Assembly: GCA_014382345.1 (NCBI GenBank)
Contig: JACNJX010000111.1
Span: 1 to 34,891, forward strand
Source: Alphaproteobacteria bacterium
Lineage (GTDB): Bacteria; Pseudomonadota; Alphaproteobacteria; Rhodospirillales; Casp-alpha2
Length of the DNA: 34,891 nt
Direction: 5' to 3'
In this document: positions 9,993-17,289 of the stretch, piece by piece
Layout of the letters: each line of letters starts with the position of its first letter
Position numbering within the stretch: position 1 is the stretch's first letter
The notes under the pieces: generated by a model
The model's input: the letters and a program-made list of their open reading frames with translations, nothing else
Database searches by the model: none
What the model was told of the DNA's origin: nothing
Program-made: the position numbers and the translations under genes

Positions 9993-10008
9993 AACAGGGA
10001 GAAAACCA

Positions 10009-10788
10009 ATGGATCTAGGAATCAATGGGAAAAAGGCCATCATCTGCGCCGCCAGCAAGGGGCTGGGCAAGGGCTGTGCCGAATCACTGGTGCGCGAGGG
10101 CGTTGACGTCACCATCTGTGCCCGCACGCCGGAAACGCTGGAAGCCACGGCTGAGGAAATCCGGGCGTTCGGCGGTGGTGCGGTAACAACGGTGGCCTGT
10201 GATATCACGACGCCGGAAGGCCGGGCGGCGGTTTTGGAAGCCTGTCCCGAGCCGGATATCCTGGTCAACAACGCGGGCGGCCCGCCGCCGGGCGATTTCC
10301 GCGATTGGGACCGGGACATCTGGATCGCCGCCGTGGATGCCAACATGCTGACACCGATTTTCCTTATCAAGGATGTCGTTGACGGCATGATGGATCGCAA
10401 GTTCGGGCGCATCGTCAACATCACGTCGAGCGCGGTGAAGGCGCCGATCGAGATTCTCGGCCTGTCCAACGGGGCACGCGCCGGTCTGACCGGGTTCATC
10501 GCCGGGCTGTCGCGCAAGACGGTGGCCGCCAACGTCACCATCAACAACCTGCTGCCCGGACCCTTCGATACCGAGCGCATGCACGCCAACATCAAGGTTG
10601 CCGCCGACAAGGCCGGGGCCGACTTGGAAGAGATGACGAAAAAGAAAGCGGCGTCCAATCCCGCCGGACGGTTCGGCACGCCGCATGAATTTGGCGAATA
10701 TTGCGCGTTTTTGTGCTCTGAACAGGCGGGCTACGTGACCGGTCAGAACCTGCTGATGGACGGCGGCAATTATCCAGGGACGTTCTAG
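10009..10788 (+). CDS. SDR-family protein with degenerate catalytic site
   Basis: A 259-residue Rossmann protein resembling 3-oxoacyl-ACP reductases. The cofactor loop is CAASKGLGKG in place of TGxxxGxG, and NNAGG (87-91) is intact. The catalytic region reads NITSSAVKAPIEILGLSNGARAG: Ser140/141 are present, but the Tyr and Lys of YxxxK are replaced by Ser153 and Arg157. A known subgroup of BKR-like SDRs lacks a perfect tetrad, so this may be a family trait, not decay. The C-terminus VTGQNLLMDGGNYPGTF is typical. Good AGGGAG ribosome binding site. It follows hdaA by 16 bp and may share its transcript. Confidence 0.85.
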   Translation: MDLGINGKKAIICAASKGLGKGCAESLVREGVDVTICARTPETLEATAEEIRAFGGGAVTTVACDITTPEGRAAVLEACPEPDILVNNAGGPPPGDFRDWDRDIWIAAVDANMLTPIFLIKDVVDGMMDRKFGRIVNITSSAVKAPIEILGLSNGARAGLTGFIAGLSRKTVAANVTINNLLPGPFDTERMHANIKVAADKAGADLEEMTKKKAASNPAGRFGTPHEFGEYCAFLCSEQAGYVTGQNLLMDGGNYPGTF

Positions 10789-10791
10789 TCC

Positions 10792-10981
10792 ATGAGAGTG
10801 CCCATCATTCCGGCAGTGATCGGTGCCCTGCTAGGGCCGGGCGCAGGCGTGCTCGGCCGGCAAAGCGTTGTCGACGGCTTATATTTCCGCCGATGCCGGC
10901 AATCAGCTGGATAAAACGAAATTGGGAGTCTGGAAGGCCTTCCTGGGTGAGACGGCGCGGACCAAGCAAGCCTCAAAATAG
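10792..10981 (+). pseudogene. small membrane-type ORF with apparent +1 frameshift
   Basis: Translation from ATG 10792 gives MRVPIIPAVIGALLGPGAGVL and then enters a junk-like frame ending at 10914. Removing one G from the pair at 10855-10856 restores a frame that continues AGKALSTAYISADAGNQLDK and ends with KTKQASK at a TAG (10979-10981), giving about 62 residues with a glycine-rich hydrophobic N-terminus. The joined product is composition-wise more convincing than either piece. An AGGGA element lies 11 bases upstream of the ATG. I do not recognise a family. Could be a decayed gene, a base error, or chance. Confidence 0.4.
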
Positions 10982-11000
10982 GAAAGCCGGGGATTAGGAT

Positions 11001-11495
11001 TTACTTTTTGCCGCCCAGCACCTTGACCAGTTCGAACAAGCGTTTGCGGACCTTGGTGTCGCCGATTTTGTAGTACGCGCGCACCAAGTTCAGGGTTTCC
11101 TTACGCGCCATAGGATCGGTTTCCATCGGCTTTTGTGCCTGCTCGCTAAGGCCACGGGTGACCTGGGCTTCGGCGGTTTTCAGGCCGGACGGTAGATTTT
11201 CATAGAAATAGGTAATCGGAACGTCGAGGATTTGGCTGAATTGAAACAGCCGGGATGCCCCCATGCGGTTGGCGCCGCGTTCGTATTTCTGAATCTGCTG
11301 GAAGGTCAGTCCGACGGCGTCGCCCAGTTTTTCCTGGCTGAGGCCGAGCAAGGTTCGGCGCTGGCGAAGCCGGGATCCGACGTGAATATCAACGGGATTT
11401 GGAACCCCGGGCGGAAGCCGCCGTTTTGATTTCATGGAGGTGCGATTGGACTTTCCTTTGCCGGATGATCCCTTAACGGATGAAGGTTTTTTCAT
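11001..11495 (-). CDS. XRE-family helix-turn-helix regulator
   Basis: About 164 residues. A basic, Ser-rich N-terminal tail precedes an HTH_3 domain: VGSRLRQRRTLLGLSQEKLG, LTFQQIQKYERGANRMGASR and LFQFSQILDVPITYFYENLP. This LTFQQIQKYERGANR type is common in alphaproteobacteria. The C-terminal part (LNLVRAYYKIGDTKVRKRLFELVKVL) is helical and probably used for dimerisation. Starts considered: TTG 11516, directly abutting a GAGGAA element, and ATG 11495 (chosen). The target is unknown; the paired palindrome at 11610-11626 lies about 115 bp upstream and is a candidate operator. Confidence 0.85.
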   Translation of the reverse strand: MKKPSSVKGSSGKGKSNRTSMKSKRRLPPGVPNPVDIHVGSRLRQRRTLLGLSQEKLGDAVGLTFQQIQKYERGANRMGASRLFQFSQILDVPITYFYENLPSGLKTAEAQVTRGLSEQAQKPMETDPMARKETLNLVRAYYKIGDTKVRKRLFELVKVLGGKK

Positions 11496-11609
11496 AACAA
11501 AATGCCATAATTCCAATTCCTCAATGCGTTAGCCAACGATTTTTTTTGGTAGGGGTCAACGCTATTTATTCTTTTTGTTCCGAATGGTTGGAGTGCTCGC
11601 ATGAAAATT

Positions 11610-11626
11610 GCCGCCAAAATGGCGGT
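11610..11626. promoter_or_regulatory. palindrome GCCGCCA-AAA-TGGCGGT, copy 1
   Basis: Seven-base arms (one G:T pair) around AAA, followed by AAAA, lie in the 247-bp gap upstream of the XRE gene. The same layout recurs at 12396-12412. Both fit CCnCCAAAATGGnGGTAAAA, and the n positions change together to keep the palindrome. Possible operator. A 30-codon ORF starting at 11601 (MKIAAKMAVKLDR) with a GGAG element overlaps it; I see no other support for that ORF. Confidence 0.4.
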
Positions 11627-11742
11627 AAAACTAGATCGAAAAATACGGCGCTCCCAGCCAGTAGATTTCGTCCCGCTTCAACCAACATATTGAATTTGTC
11701 GCGTCCGCCTAATGTCCGCGTGCGGCGCCCCTGTTAAGAACG

Positions 11743-11970
11743 CTACCGCCTGCCCACCCTTCGCGATAGCCCTTTCGTTCCGGCAGATGGAATGGTGGGG
11801 TTTCCCGGAACCGCCATGTCCGCTGGCCCTGTGGCGTGGGTCAGACATTCCATTTCCAACGCCGTGATCTGCATTCCCTCGGCCAGCAATCGGATACGTT
11901 CATCCCTGACCGTGAGTTGAATGTCAGCCAGGGCATAGAGAAGCTGTGCGATCTGTTTTTGAATGTCCAT
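11743..11970 (-). CDS. small hypothetical protein
   Basis: Seventy-five residues, not recognised. The first half (MDIQKQIAQLLYALADIQLT, then VRDERIRLLAEGMQITALEM) looks like an amphipathic helical pair; the second half is Pro/Gly-rich with a basic end (LSRRVGRR). No signal peptide or membrane helix. A GAAGGCG element 8 bases before the ATG supports real translation. Isolated from its neighbours on both sides. Confidence 0.55.
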   Translation of the reverse strand: MDIQKQIAQLLYALADIQLTVRDERIRLLAEGMQITALEMECLTHATGPADMAVPGNPTIPSAGTKGLSRRVGRR

Positions 11971-12416
11971 GAAATTACGCCTTCAAATCATTGTAAACAG
12001 TTATAGGATACTTTGTGACTAATGAATAAAATGGTTCAGGACGGCTGCCAAATCATTCCGGCAATCGGGGCCGGGGGAGACGGAGACATTTGCGATGGTG
12101 ACAGCAGGAGCGGTTTGGCGGGAAACCCAAGACCACGGGAATTCACCGTTGCGGACCCACTCGAGATTCTCTTTGTTTGATGCCACCGTTCCCCCGCCGT
12201 TTTACACGATGCTATGTTCGTGTATCCCCCGCCAGCCGTTGGCCGCTCATCACAAGCGCATCGGAAGTTTCGTTTAGCGGCGTTATAGGTTTCGAGAGCA
12301 GGTTCCAGCTTCCGTACCGGGACAACCGCTAGGCCTCCGTCACAACGTCACAATGAGAGCGTTGCAAAAACCCGGTGTCTTGGCAATTGAGCATAACCTC
12401 CAAAATGGAGGTAAAA
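11971..12416. other. gene-poor stretch
   Basis: 446 bp without a gene I can support. The 60-codon frame at 12095-12277 has no ribosome binding site and an unprotein-like composition. A tandem GTCACAAC/GTCACAAT pair sits near 12338-12353, and the second copy of the CCnCCAAAATGGnGG palindrome is at the right end. The left end should hold the promoter of the 75-residue gene. Confidence 0.5.
12396..12412. promoter_or_regulatory. palindrome ACCTCCA-AAA-TGGAGGT, copy 2
   Basis: Perfect seven-base arms around AAA, then AAAA, 4 bp past the stop of the leftward wHTH gene. It shares layout and flanks with 11610-11626. As a leftward terminator it would lack a T-run after the stem, so an operator-like role is more likely. 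Confidence 0.4.
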
Positions 12417-13187
12417 TTAAAAAATCCGGGAAGTTTGTAAAACCTCATAAGAGACCCGGCGAACCGGCAAAGCCGCTTTCCCGTGCAGACGTTGCCAGCG
12501 GCGGGACAAGCCCAGAATGACCTTTGTGTATACCAGGGAGCCGTCCACCTGGTTGACCAGGGTCGGGGTGAGAACGACACGGCGGCTATCCACGCCGATC
12601 TGATCGAAGGTTTCCCTGAAATGTTTATTCAGGCCTTTCATTCCGCCATAGACCTGGATCCAATCATCGGAAAACAGGGATTGAACCTGGGTGCCCAGCA
12701 GCTCGTGGGGCGCCAAACCCAACCATTTTTCCGTATTCACCGCATCGACGATTTCTCCGGGGCGGGTCGACCAAATGATAAAGTCTTCGCGGTGCGAATC
12801 CTCGTGTGAAAACATGAAGCCGGCCTGTTCGAAATCGCGGATCATCCGGGAAATGGTTTTTTCGTAGATGTTGAGGAACTTTTTGGTCGGTTGCAGACCC
12901 GCCGCACCCGATTCCCTATGGCACTTGCACTCTTTCAGGTAGCCCCCCTGGATAAATTTTTCGATGGTTCTAAGGGCTGTGTTTTCGCTGACCACACGCG
13001 GCGCGATTTCGTAGGTCAGTTTGATGCGGCTGAAATGCCGGCCGCGGTTATGCTCCAGCCAGATCCGGCTGGCCAGGGGCATGAGCCCTTTCAACTTATT
13101 GGAGTTGGTGAATTTTTCATTCATGTCGCGGATCGGGTGCTCGAGGGCCATAAGCGCGACCACAAAATTTCTAAAGGTGTCTGGCAT
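12417..13187 (-). CDS. hypothetical protein: winged-helix-like N-terminus plus PAS-like C-terminus
   Basis: 256 residues from an ATG with GGAG 6 bases upstream. The N-terminal half resembles a MarR-type winged helix: a leading helix region, then TYEIAPRVVSENTALRTIEK and FIQGGYLKECKCHRES (recognition helix and wing). The C-terminal half (DFIIWSTRPGEIVDAVNTEK, WLGLAPHELLGTQVQSLF, then a strand-rich part to about 245) looks like a PAS sensor fold, with IIWSTRP.EIV and LG..P.ELLG resembling PAS openings. No haem or flavin motif is evident. I infer a one-component regulator reading a small ligand; the fold assignment is by eye. No adjacent target gene. Confidence 0.6.
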   Translation of the reverse strand: MPDTFRNFVVALMALEHPIRDMNEKFTNSNKLKGLMPLASRIWLEHNRGRHFSRIKLTYEIAPRVVSENTALRTIEKFIQGGYLKECKCHRESGAAGLQPTKKFLNIYEKTISRMIRDFEQAGFMFSHEDSHREDFIIWSTRPGEIVDAVNTEKWLGLAPHELLGTQVQSLFSDDWIQVYGGMKGLNKHFRETFDQIGVDSRRVVLTPTLVNQVDGSLVYTKVILGLSRRWQRLHGKAALPVRRVSYEVLQTSRIF

Positions 13188-13457
13188 GGGGGGCTCCGGT
13201 TGGTCGCAAAATAATTTTGAACTTACCCATACGTTGCATGAGGGGGTGAAAATTCCAACATGCCATATATATTTTTTTGGTGCCAAGTTAAGAGGCTGTG
13301 AGGAGGGCGGACGGAAAGGTTTGCCTAGTAGGCCGTTGAATTACCCATAAATCCGTGGACTGCAAATTGTCCGGCGGTGGTTTGGGCTCACCAAAATTAA
13401 GCTTTTCTGCCCCTTTGAGGCGGGGGAGGGGCCGGAAGAGTCTGGCATTGCGTTTGC

Positions 13458-13479
13458 AGGGGGTCTTTCGCCCCTTTTT
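13458..13479 (+). terminator. orphan terminator-like hairpin
   Basis: AGGGG (13458-13462) pairs with CCCCT (13471-13475) around an 8-base loop, followed by TTTT. No + strand coding gene lies upstream back to 13188, so it may end a non-coding transcript or act as an attenuator for the 61-codon gene. Confidence 0.4.
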
Positions 13480-13496
13480 GGGTTTGCCTCAGGTCC

Positions 13497-13512
13497 TGTG
13501 ATGGCGATCACA
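13497..13512. promoter_or_regulatory. CRP-type palindrome TGTGA-N6-TCACA
   Basis: TGTGATGGCGATCACA is a perfect 16-bp palindrome type site, centred 74 bp before the start of the 61-codon gene. Read on the other strand its spacer matches that of the 894-909 site at five of six positions. Regulator inferred only. Confidence 0.5.
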
Positions 13513-13578
13513 GATATCGTTAACCATTCCGGGTTAGTCTTATCGGGCCAGAACGGCATGACACATAGGAGAATGACT

Positions 13579-13764
13579 ATGTATGCGAACCTTGAAAATC
13601 ACATCCATGAATCCACAGATCTGCGCTATGTCGCCGAAAAGGATAGCAATGAGGGTTTTTGGCTTGTTTTCGACACGAAGAACCAAAACCGTGTGGTCGG
13701 CGTTCACACCTCGGCGACGCTGGCGGCCCTGGATGCCCTGAAACGCGAACAGGATGCTCATTGA
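13579..13764 (+). CDS. small hypothetical protein, 61 residues
   Basis: A soluble, acidic 61-residue protein. AGGAG at 13567-13571 is ideally spaced (7) for the ATG at 13579 and too close for the ATG at 13573, which fixes the start. Segments LRYVAEKDSNEGFWLVFDTK and NRVVGVHTSATLAALDALKR suggest a short beta hairpin followed by a helix. Family not recognised. A CRP-type site lies upstream and a good terminator follows, so it looks like a single-gene regulated unit. Confidence 0.65.
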   Translation: MYANLENHIHESTDLRYVAEKDSNEGFWLVFDTKNQNRVVGVHTSATLAALDALKREQDAH

Positions 13765-13850
13765 TTTTTTGAGTCCGGTTTAGGCTCGGTAGTTTAATAA
13801 TCCGCCCGGCCGGTTTAATGACCGCGCGCGGCGTGTTTGTGCGCCCGGCT

Positions 13851-13883
13851 TGCCCCGCCGTGAAGCGGTTGCCGGGGCATTTT
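13851..13883 (+). terminator. intrinsic terminator after the 61-codon gene
   Basis: TGCCCCG (13851-13857) pairs with CGGGGCA (13873-13879), with CCG/CGG also able to pair inside, followed by TTTT. It stands 87 bp after the stop and before the next gene. Confidence 0.65.
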
Positions 13884-13950
13884 CGATATGCGAAAGTGTA
13901 GCCAATATTTTTGAACCGGTTTTAATCCGGGTGCTTTGAGGGGACGTGCC

Positions 13951-14250
13951 ATGAAGTTGACAAGCAAGCAGGTTGACGCCGTGCGCAAGCAGTTGAACGT
14001 CGAACCGGTGGAAGACGATCATCCCGTGCAAAAGGAACTGGAAGCCGCGTTCGGCGTGCATACCTTCTATGCCGATCCGAATGGCCTGCATATTTTCGAG
14101 AAAGCCGAACCGGCCGGCGTGGAAGCCGGGCAAGGGGAATTCGGTGTCATCATGCAGGTTGCCGTCTGGGAAGGCGGCAATCAGGATTCCCTGCAATCCA
14201 TCGACCCGCAGCAGGTCGGCGATATCATCCCCCTCGATTTGGAGGAATAA
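13951..14250 (+). CDS. hypothetical protein, 99 residues
   Basis: Acidic soluble protein starting MKLTSKQVDAVRKQLNVEPV, with a GAGGGG ribosome binding site 8 bases upstream of ATG 13951. The middle (HPVQKELEAAFGVHTFYADP, NGLHIFEK) and end (DSLQSIDPQQVGDIIPLDLEE) show no catalytic motif or membrane segment. I do not recognise the family and offer no function. It converges on the GST gene with a 3-bp gap. Confidence 0.7.
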   Translation: MKLTSKQVDAVRKQLNVEPVEDDHPVQKELEAAFGVHTFYADPNGLHIFEKAEPAGVEAGQGEFGVIMQVAVWEGGNQDSLQSIDPQQVGDIIPLDLEE

Positions 14251-14253
14251 GCG

Positions 14254-14877
14254 TTATTCCTCGGCGAACGGGGACGCTTGAAAAACAGGTAGGGCTTCGG
14301 CGCGGGCTTGCAGTGAAGCCAGTGCCGGGTACGCGCCATCGGCAAACAGTTCCGGACGTCTTTTTATCAGATGCGTCAGCGTGCATACGGCGGTGACGTC
14401 TGCCTGGGTCATGGTGTCGCCGGAAAGCCATGCACCGGCGCCCTCCGAGAGGCGTCTCTCCAGCCATTCCAGCCCCGACGTGACCTGTTGTTCGAGCCGG
14501 GCGATGACACCGTCGTCGATGGTTTCCGGCGGGCGCTGTTTGGTTTCGAAATTCAACCCGACGACCTTTTCCGAAATCCCGAGCGCGACCGCAATGCAGG
14601 CCAGCACGGATCGCCGTTCGGGTCCGCCGGAAGGCGTCAGGGCCTTGTCCGGACCGGCGGTTTCGTCCAGGTGATCGATAATCATCTGGCTGTCGAACAG
14701 GGTTTCGCTCCCGTCCAGCACCAGGGCGGGCACCTTGCCGAGAGGATTGATCTTGCGCACCGCGTCGGCGTTGCCATAAACGGAAAGGACTTCACGCTCG
14801 AACGCCATGCCATAGATATTCATGCTGACCGCGACGCGGCGTACGAAGGGGCTGTCCATTTGTCCGACCAGGATCAT
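14254..14877 (-). CDS. glutathione S-transferase family protein
   Basis: 207 residues. The thioredoxin-like N-terminus starts MILVGQMDSPFVRRVAVSMN, where SPFVRR is the usual GSH-site loop; NPLGKVPALVLDG carries the conserved cis-Pro, and ETLFDSQMIIDHL is the GSH gamma-glutamyl binding segment. The all-helical C-terminal domain contains GDTMTQADVTAVCTLTHL, with the structural Asp of the N-capping box. Substrate unknown. It starts 17 bp after the rnd stop on the same strand, so it is probably co-transcribed with it. The frame runs further up, but ATG 14877 gives the normal N-terminus. Confidence 0.88.
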   Translation of the reverse strand: MILVGQMDSPFVRRVAVSMNIYGMAFEREVLSVYGNADAVRKINPLGKVPALVLDGSETLFDSQMIIDHLDETAGPDKALTPSGGPERRSVLACIAVALGISEKVVGLNFETKQRPPETIDDGVIARLEQQVTSGLEWLERRLSEGAGAWLSGDTMTQADVTAVCTLTHLIKRRPELFADGAYPALASLQARAEALPVFQASPFAEE

Positions 14878-14894
14878 TGCTGTTTTAAGCCTCT

Positions 14895-16055
14895 TTAGGC
14901 ATCCGGTGTGGGAAACACTTTCAGCTTCTTGCCCTTGACCGCCAGCGATAGCTCGCCGTTGCACAGTTTCAGGGCGTCATCGCCGAACACTTCGCGCCGC
15001 CAGCCACGCAGGGCGCGGACGTCGGCATCCTCGCCGAAGGCGGCGATCAGTTCTATGTCGGCGGCCGACGCCAGCAGTTTGCTGGCGACTTCGGAATCTT
15101 CCGACTTCATTTTCAGCAACACCTTCAGTAAATCCATCACCGGTCCAAGCCCACGGGGCAGGTTTGGTTTCAGGACCGGCTGCGGGCAGTCCTGATCCGG
15201 AACGTCGAGGCCTTTTTTGACGGCGTCGAGAATTTGTTGGCCATAATTTCCGTGCGCCAGTTTATCACCCAGGCCCCGGGTGCGGGCCAGTTGTTCCGGC
15301 GACTTCGGTGCGTGGTGGGCGACTTCCAACAGCGATTCATCGCGGATAATCCGGTTGCGCGGGACGTCGCGGCGTTGCGCCTCGTTTTCCCGCCACGCCG
15401 CCAGTTCGCGCAAAATCGCCAGCATCCGGGGCTTGGCGTTGCGCGTCTTGATGCGGCGGAAGGCCTCATTGGGGTTGCCGTTATAGGTGTCGTTGTTTTC
15501 CAGCACCGCCATTTCCTCGTTCAGCCAGGCTTCCCGGCCGTTGGCGTGCAGCTTCGCCGCCAGTATCTCATAGGCCGGGCGCAGATGGGTGACGTCGGCC
15601 ATGGCGTAATCGACCTGGCGCTCACTTAAGGGGCGCAGCGTCCAGTCTGTGAAGCGCGAACCCTTGTCGATGCTGGCGTTGACCAGTTGCGTTACCAGCG
15701 CCTCGTAGCCCACGGAATCACCGAAGCCGCAGACCATCGCCGCGACCTGGGTGTCGAATACCGGATGCGGCAGGTTGCCGGCCAGATTAAAGAAGATTTC
15801 CAAATCCTGGCGCGCGGCGTGAAACACCTTGAGCACGCTGGTGTCGGCCATCAGGTCGAACAGCGGGGTCAGGTCGATGCCGTCGGCCAGGGCGTCGATG
15901 GCGCGGGCCTCGTCGGGACCGGCGACCTGGACCAGGCACAGGATCGGCCAGTAGGTCTTTTCGCGCATGAATTCCGTATCGACGGTGATGTACTCGGCGG
16001 ATTTGAGTCGTTCACAGAATTCGGTGAGGGTGTCGGTGTCAGTAATGATAGGCAT
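14895..16055 (-). CDS. rnd: ribonuclease D
   Basis: A 386-residue 3'-5' exoribonuclease for tRNA and stable RNA processing. DEDDy site: VDTEFMRE (Asp26, Glu28), RQDLEIF (Asp84) and VDYAMADVTHL (Tyr140, Asp144). An HRDC domain follows (LAAWRENEAQRRDVPRNRII to LARTRGLGDKLAHGNYGQQI), with a second HRDC-like half to the end. ATG 16055 gives the usual N-terminus; the 26 codons upstream lack family similarity. Confidence 0.95.
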   Translation of the reverse strand: MPIITDTDTLTEFCERLKSAEYITVDTEFMREKTYWPILCLVQVAGPDEARAIDALADGIDLTPLFDLMADTSVLKVFHAARQDLEIFFNLAGNLPHPVFDTQVAAMVCGFGDSVGYEALVTQLVNASIDKGSRFTDWTLRPLSERQVDYAMADVTHLRPAYEILAAKLHANGREAWLNEEMAVLENNDTYNGNPNEAFRRIKTRNAKPRMLAILRELAAWRENEAQRRDVPRNRIIRDESLLEVAHHAPKSPEQLARTRGLGDKLAHGNYGQQILDAVKKGLDVPDQDCPQPVLKPNLPRGLGPVMDLLKVLLKMKSEDSEVASKLLASAADIELIAAFGEDADVRALRGWRREVFGDDALKLCNGELSLAVKGKKLKVFPTPDA

Positions 16056-16134
16056 GGCTGGCGTTCTACACGCTGCGGGCGGCCCTTGAAAGACACAATT
16101 GAAAGGCCCAATCGGAACGGGAGCGGTAGCCATT

Positions 16135-16163
16135 TTGATTCCGTGATGCTACATAAGCACAAT
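16135..16163 (+). promoter_or_regulatory. candidate sigma70-type promoter of the exported hydrolase
   Basis: TTGATT (16135-16140), a 17-bp spacer, then CACAAT (16158-16163), ending 32 bp before the hydrolase ATG. The -35 is fair and the -10 is weak. Confidence 0.3.
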
Positions 16164-16195
16164 AATTGAATGTGTTTTTCCCGGAGGCTCTCCCC

Positions 16196-17107
16196 ATGCT
16201 GCGTTTTTTGACCCTTGGTTTTTGTTTTGCCGTCCTGGCCCTTCCCGCGCTGCCTTTTTCGGCGCAGGCGAAAGAGGTCAAGGTTCCCTATAACGGCCTG
16301 ACGGTGAACGCCAACCTGAACATCGCCGACGGCAAGAAACTGTCGGACGGCGTGGTGCTGATGCTGCACGGCACACTGGCGCACAAGGACATGGAAATCA
16401 TGCGCGCCCTGCAAGACCTGTTGCTGGAGCGCGGCTTCAACAATCTTGCCTTCAACCTCAGCCTGGCGCAGAGCGACCGCCACGGCATGAACGACTGCGC
16501 CGGGCCGCACGAACACAAGGACAGCAACGCGGTTAAGGAAATCGCCTTCTGGATTAACTGGCTGAAGGGACAGGGCGCGGGGCCGATCACGGTGCTCGGC
16601 CATTCGCGTGGCGGCAACCAGGTGGCGCGCTATGTCGCCGCTTCCCCCGATACCTCGATTAAACGCGCCGTGCTGGTCGCGCCCGGAACGTGGGAGCCCG
16701 GCAAGGACGCCCGCGGCTACAAGAAAAACTACAAGAAGGATTTAGGACCCCTGCTGGCGCAGGCCGAGCTCCTGACCAAGGGTGGCAAGGGCGACACCCT
16801 GATGGAAGACGTGGATTTCGTCTATTGCCCGAAGACGAAAGTCGATGCGGCGTCATTTTATGATTATTACCGGCCCAATCCAGACCGCGACACGCCCAGC
16901 GTCGTCGACCGGGCTAAGGTGCCGGTGCTGGTCGTCGGCGCCAGCAACGACCAGGTGAGCCCTCATATCATTTCCAAAATGAAAACCCACACCGGCCCCA
17001 ACGTGCGCCTTGAAGTGATCCAGGACGCCGGACACTTCTTCCGCGACCTCGTCGCCGACGAACTGGCCGACATCATCAATGATTACATCGGCGGGGGCAG
17101 TTCGTAA
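16196..17107 (+). CDS. exported alpha/beta hydrolase
   Basis: 303 residues with a clear signal peptide (MLRFLTLGFCFAVLALPALP, cleavage after FSAQA), so it acts in the envelope. The fold shows the oxyanion strand VVLMLHGT (53-60), the nucleophile elbow GHSRGG with Ser137, a likely Asp in VVGASNDQVSP, and His in DAGHFFRD. It may carry a disulfide or metal site through Cys101 and the HEH segment nearby (CAGPHEHKD). The substrate is unknown; an esterase or lipase-like enzyme is the safest description. ATG 16196 is set by a GGAGG element 8 bases upstream. It is followed directly by the 37-bp repeat pair. Confidence 0.85.
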   Translation: MLRFLTLGFCFAVLALPALPFSAQAKEVKVPYNGLTVNANLNIADGKKLSDGVVLMLHGTLAHKDMEIMRALQDLLLERGFNNLAFNLSLAQSDRHGMNDCAGPHEHKDSNAVKEIAFWINWLKGQGAGPITVLGHSRGGNQVARYVAASPDTSIKRAVLVAPGTWEPGKDARGYKKNYKKDLGPLLAQAELLTKGGKGDTLMEDVDFVYCPKTKVDAASFYDYYRPNPDRDTPSVVDRAKVPVLVVGASNDQVSPHIISKMKTHTGPNVRLEVIQDAGHFFRDLVADELADIINDYIGGGSS

Positions 17108-17188
17108 GAGGCGAGGAAGGCCCCGGTTTGGGGCCTGACAGGGACAAAAACAAGAGGCGAGGAAGGCCCCGGTTTGGGGCCTGACAGG
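17106..17188 (+). repeat. two identical 37-bp repeats, each with a GGCCCC/GGGGCC hairpin
   Basis: Copies at 17106-17142 and 17152-17188 are identical and offset by 46 bp. Each holds GGCCCC-ggttt-GGGGCC. The first copy begins inside the hydrolase stop codon. No T-run follows either stem, so they are not classic terminators, though they would fold strongly in the 3' end of the hydrolase mRNA. The offset equals the period of the array further right. Confidence 0.8.
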
Positions 17189-17193
17189 CACCG

Positions 17194-17231
17194 CAAAAAG
17201 AAACGGCCCGCCGGATTACTCCGTCGGGCCG
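17194..17231 (-). terminator. leftward intrinsic terminator
   Basis: Arms CGGCCCG (17204-17210) and CGGGCCG (17225-17231), with CGG/CCG inner pairing. Read leftward, the stem is followed by TTTCTTTTT. It could stop transcripts coming from the GST-like gene through the palindrome array. Confidence 0.6.
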
Positions 17232-17289
17232 CCCCCTACTCAAAATTTCTTGAAATCCTTGCGGACCCTGGAAAACTCTGAGTATGAAC

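Larger units (their letters stand above)
13188..13578. other. intergenic region with possible small-RNA-like hairpins
   Basis: 391 bp between divergent genes. The left part is AT-rich and should carry the promoter of the wHTH gene. On the + strand there is a hairpin GCCCCT...AGGGGC (13409-13432), then a terminator-like hairpin (13458-13479) with no gene before it, then a CRP-type palindrome and the ribosome binding site of the next gene. The hairpin order suggests a short transcript ending near 13479. Confidence 0.4.

Noticed and set aside
12095-12277. 60-codon ORF on the + strand
   Set aside because: No ribosome binding site, unprotein-like composition, no conserved-looking motif.
13341-13559. 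72-codon ORF on the - strand
   Set aside because: It runs across the hairpin and CRP-type region, is Pro/Ser-rich and has no ribosome binding site.
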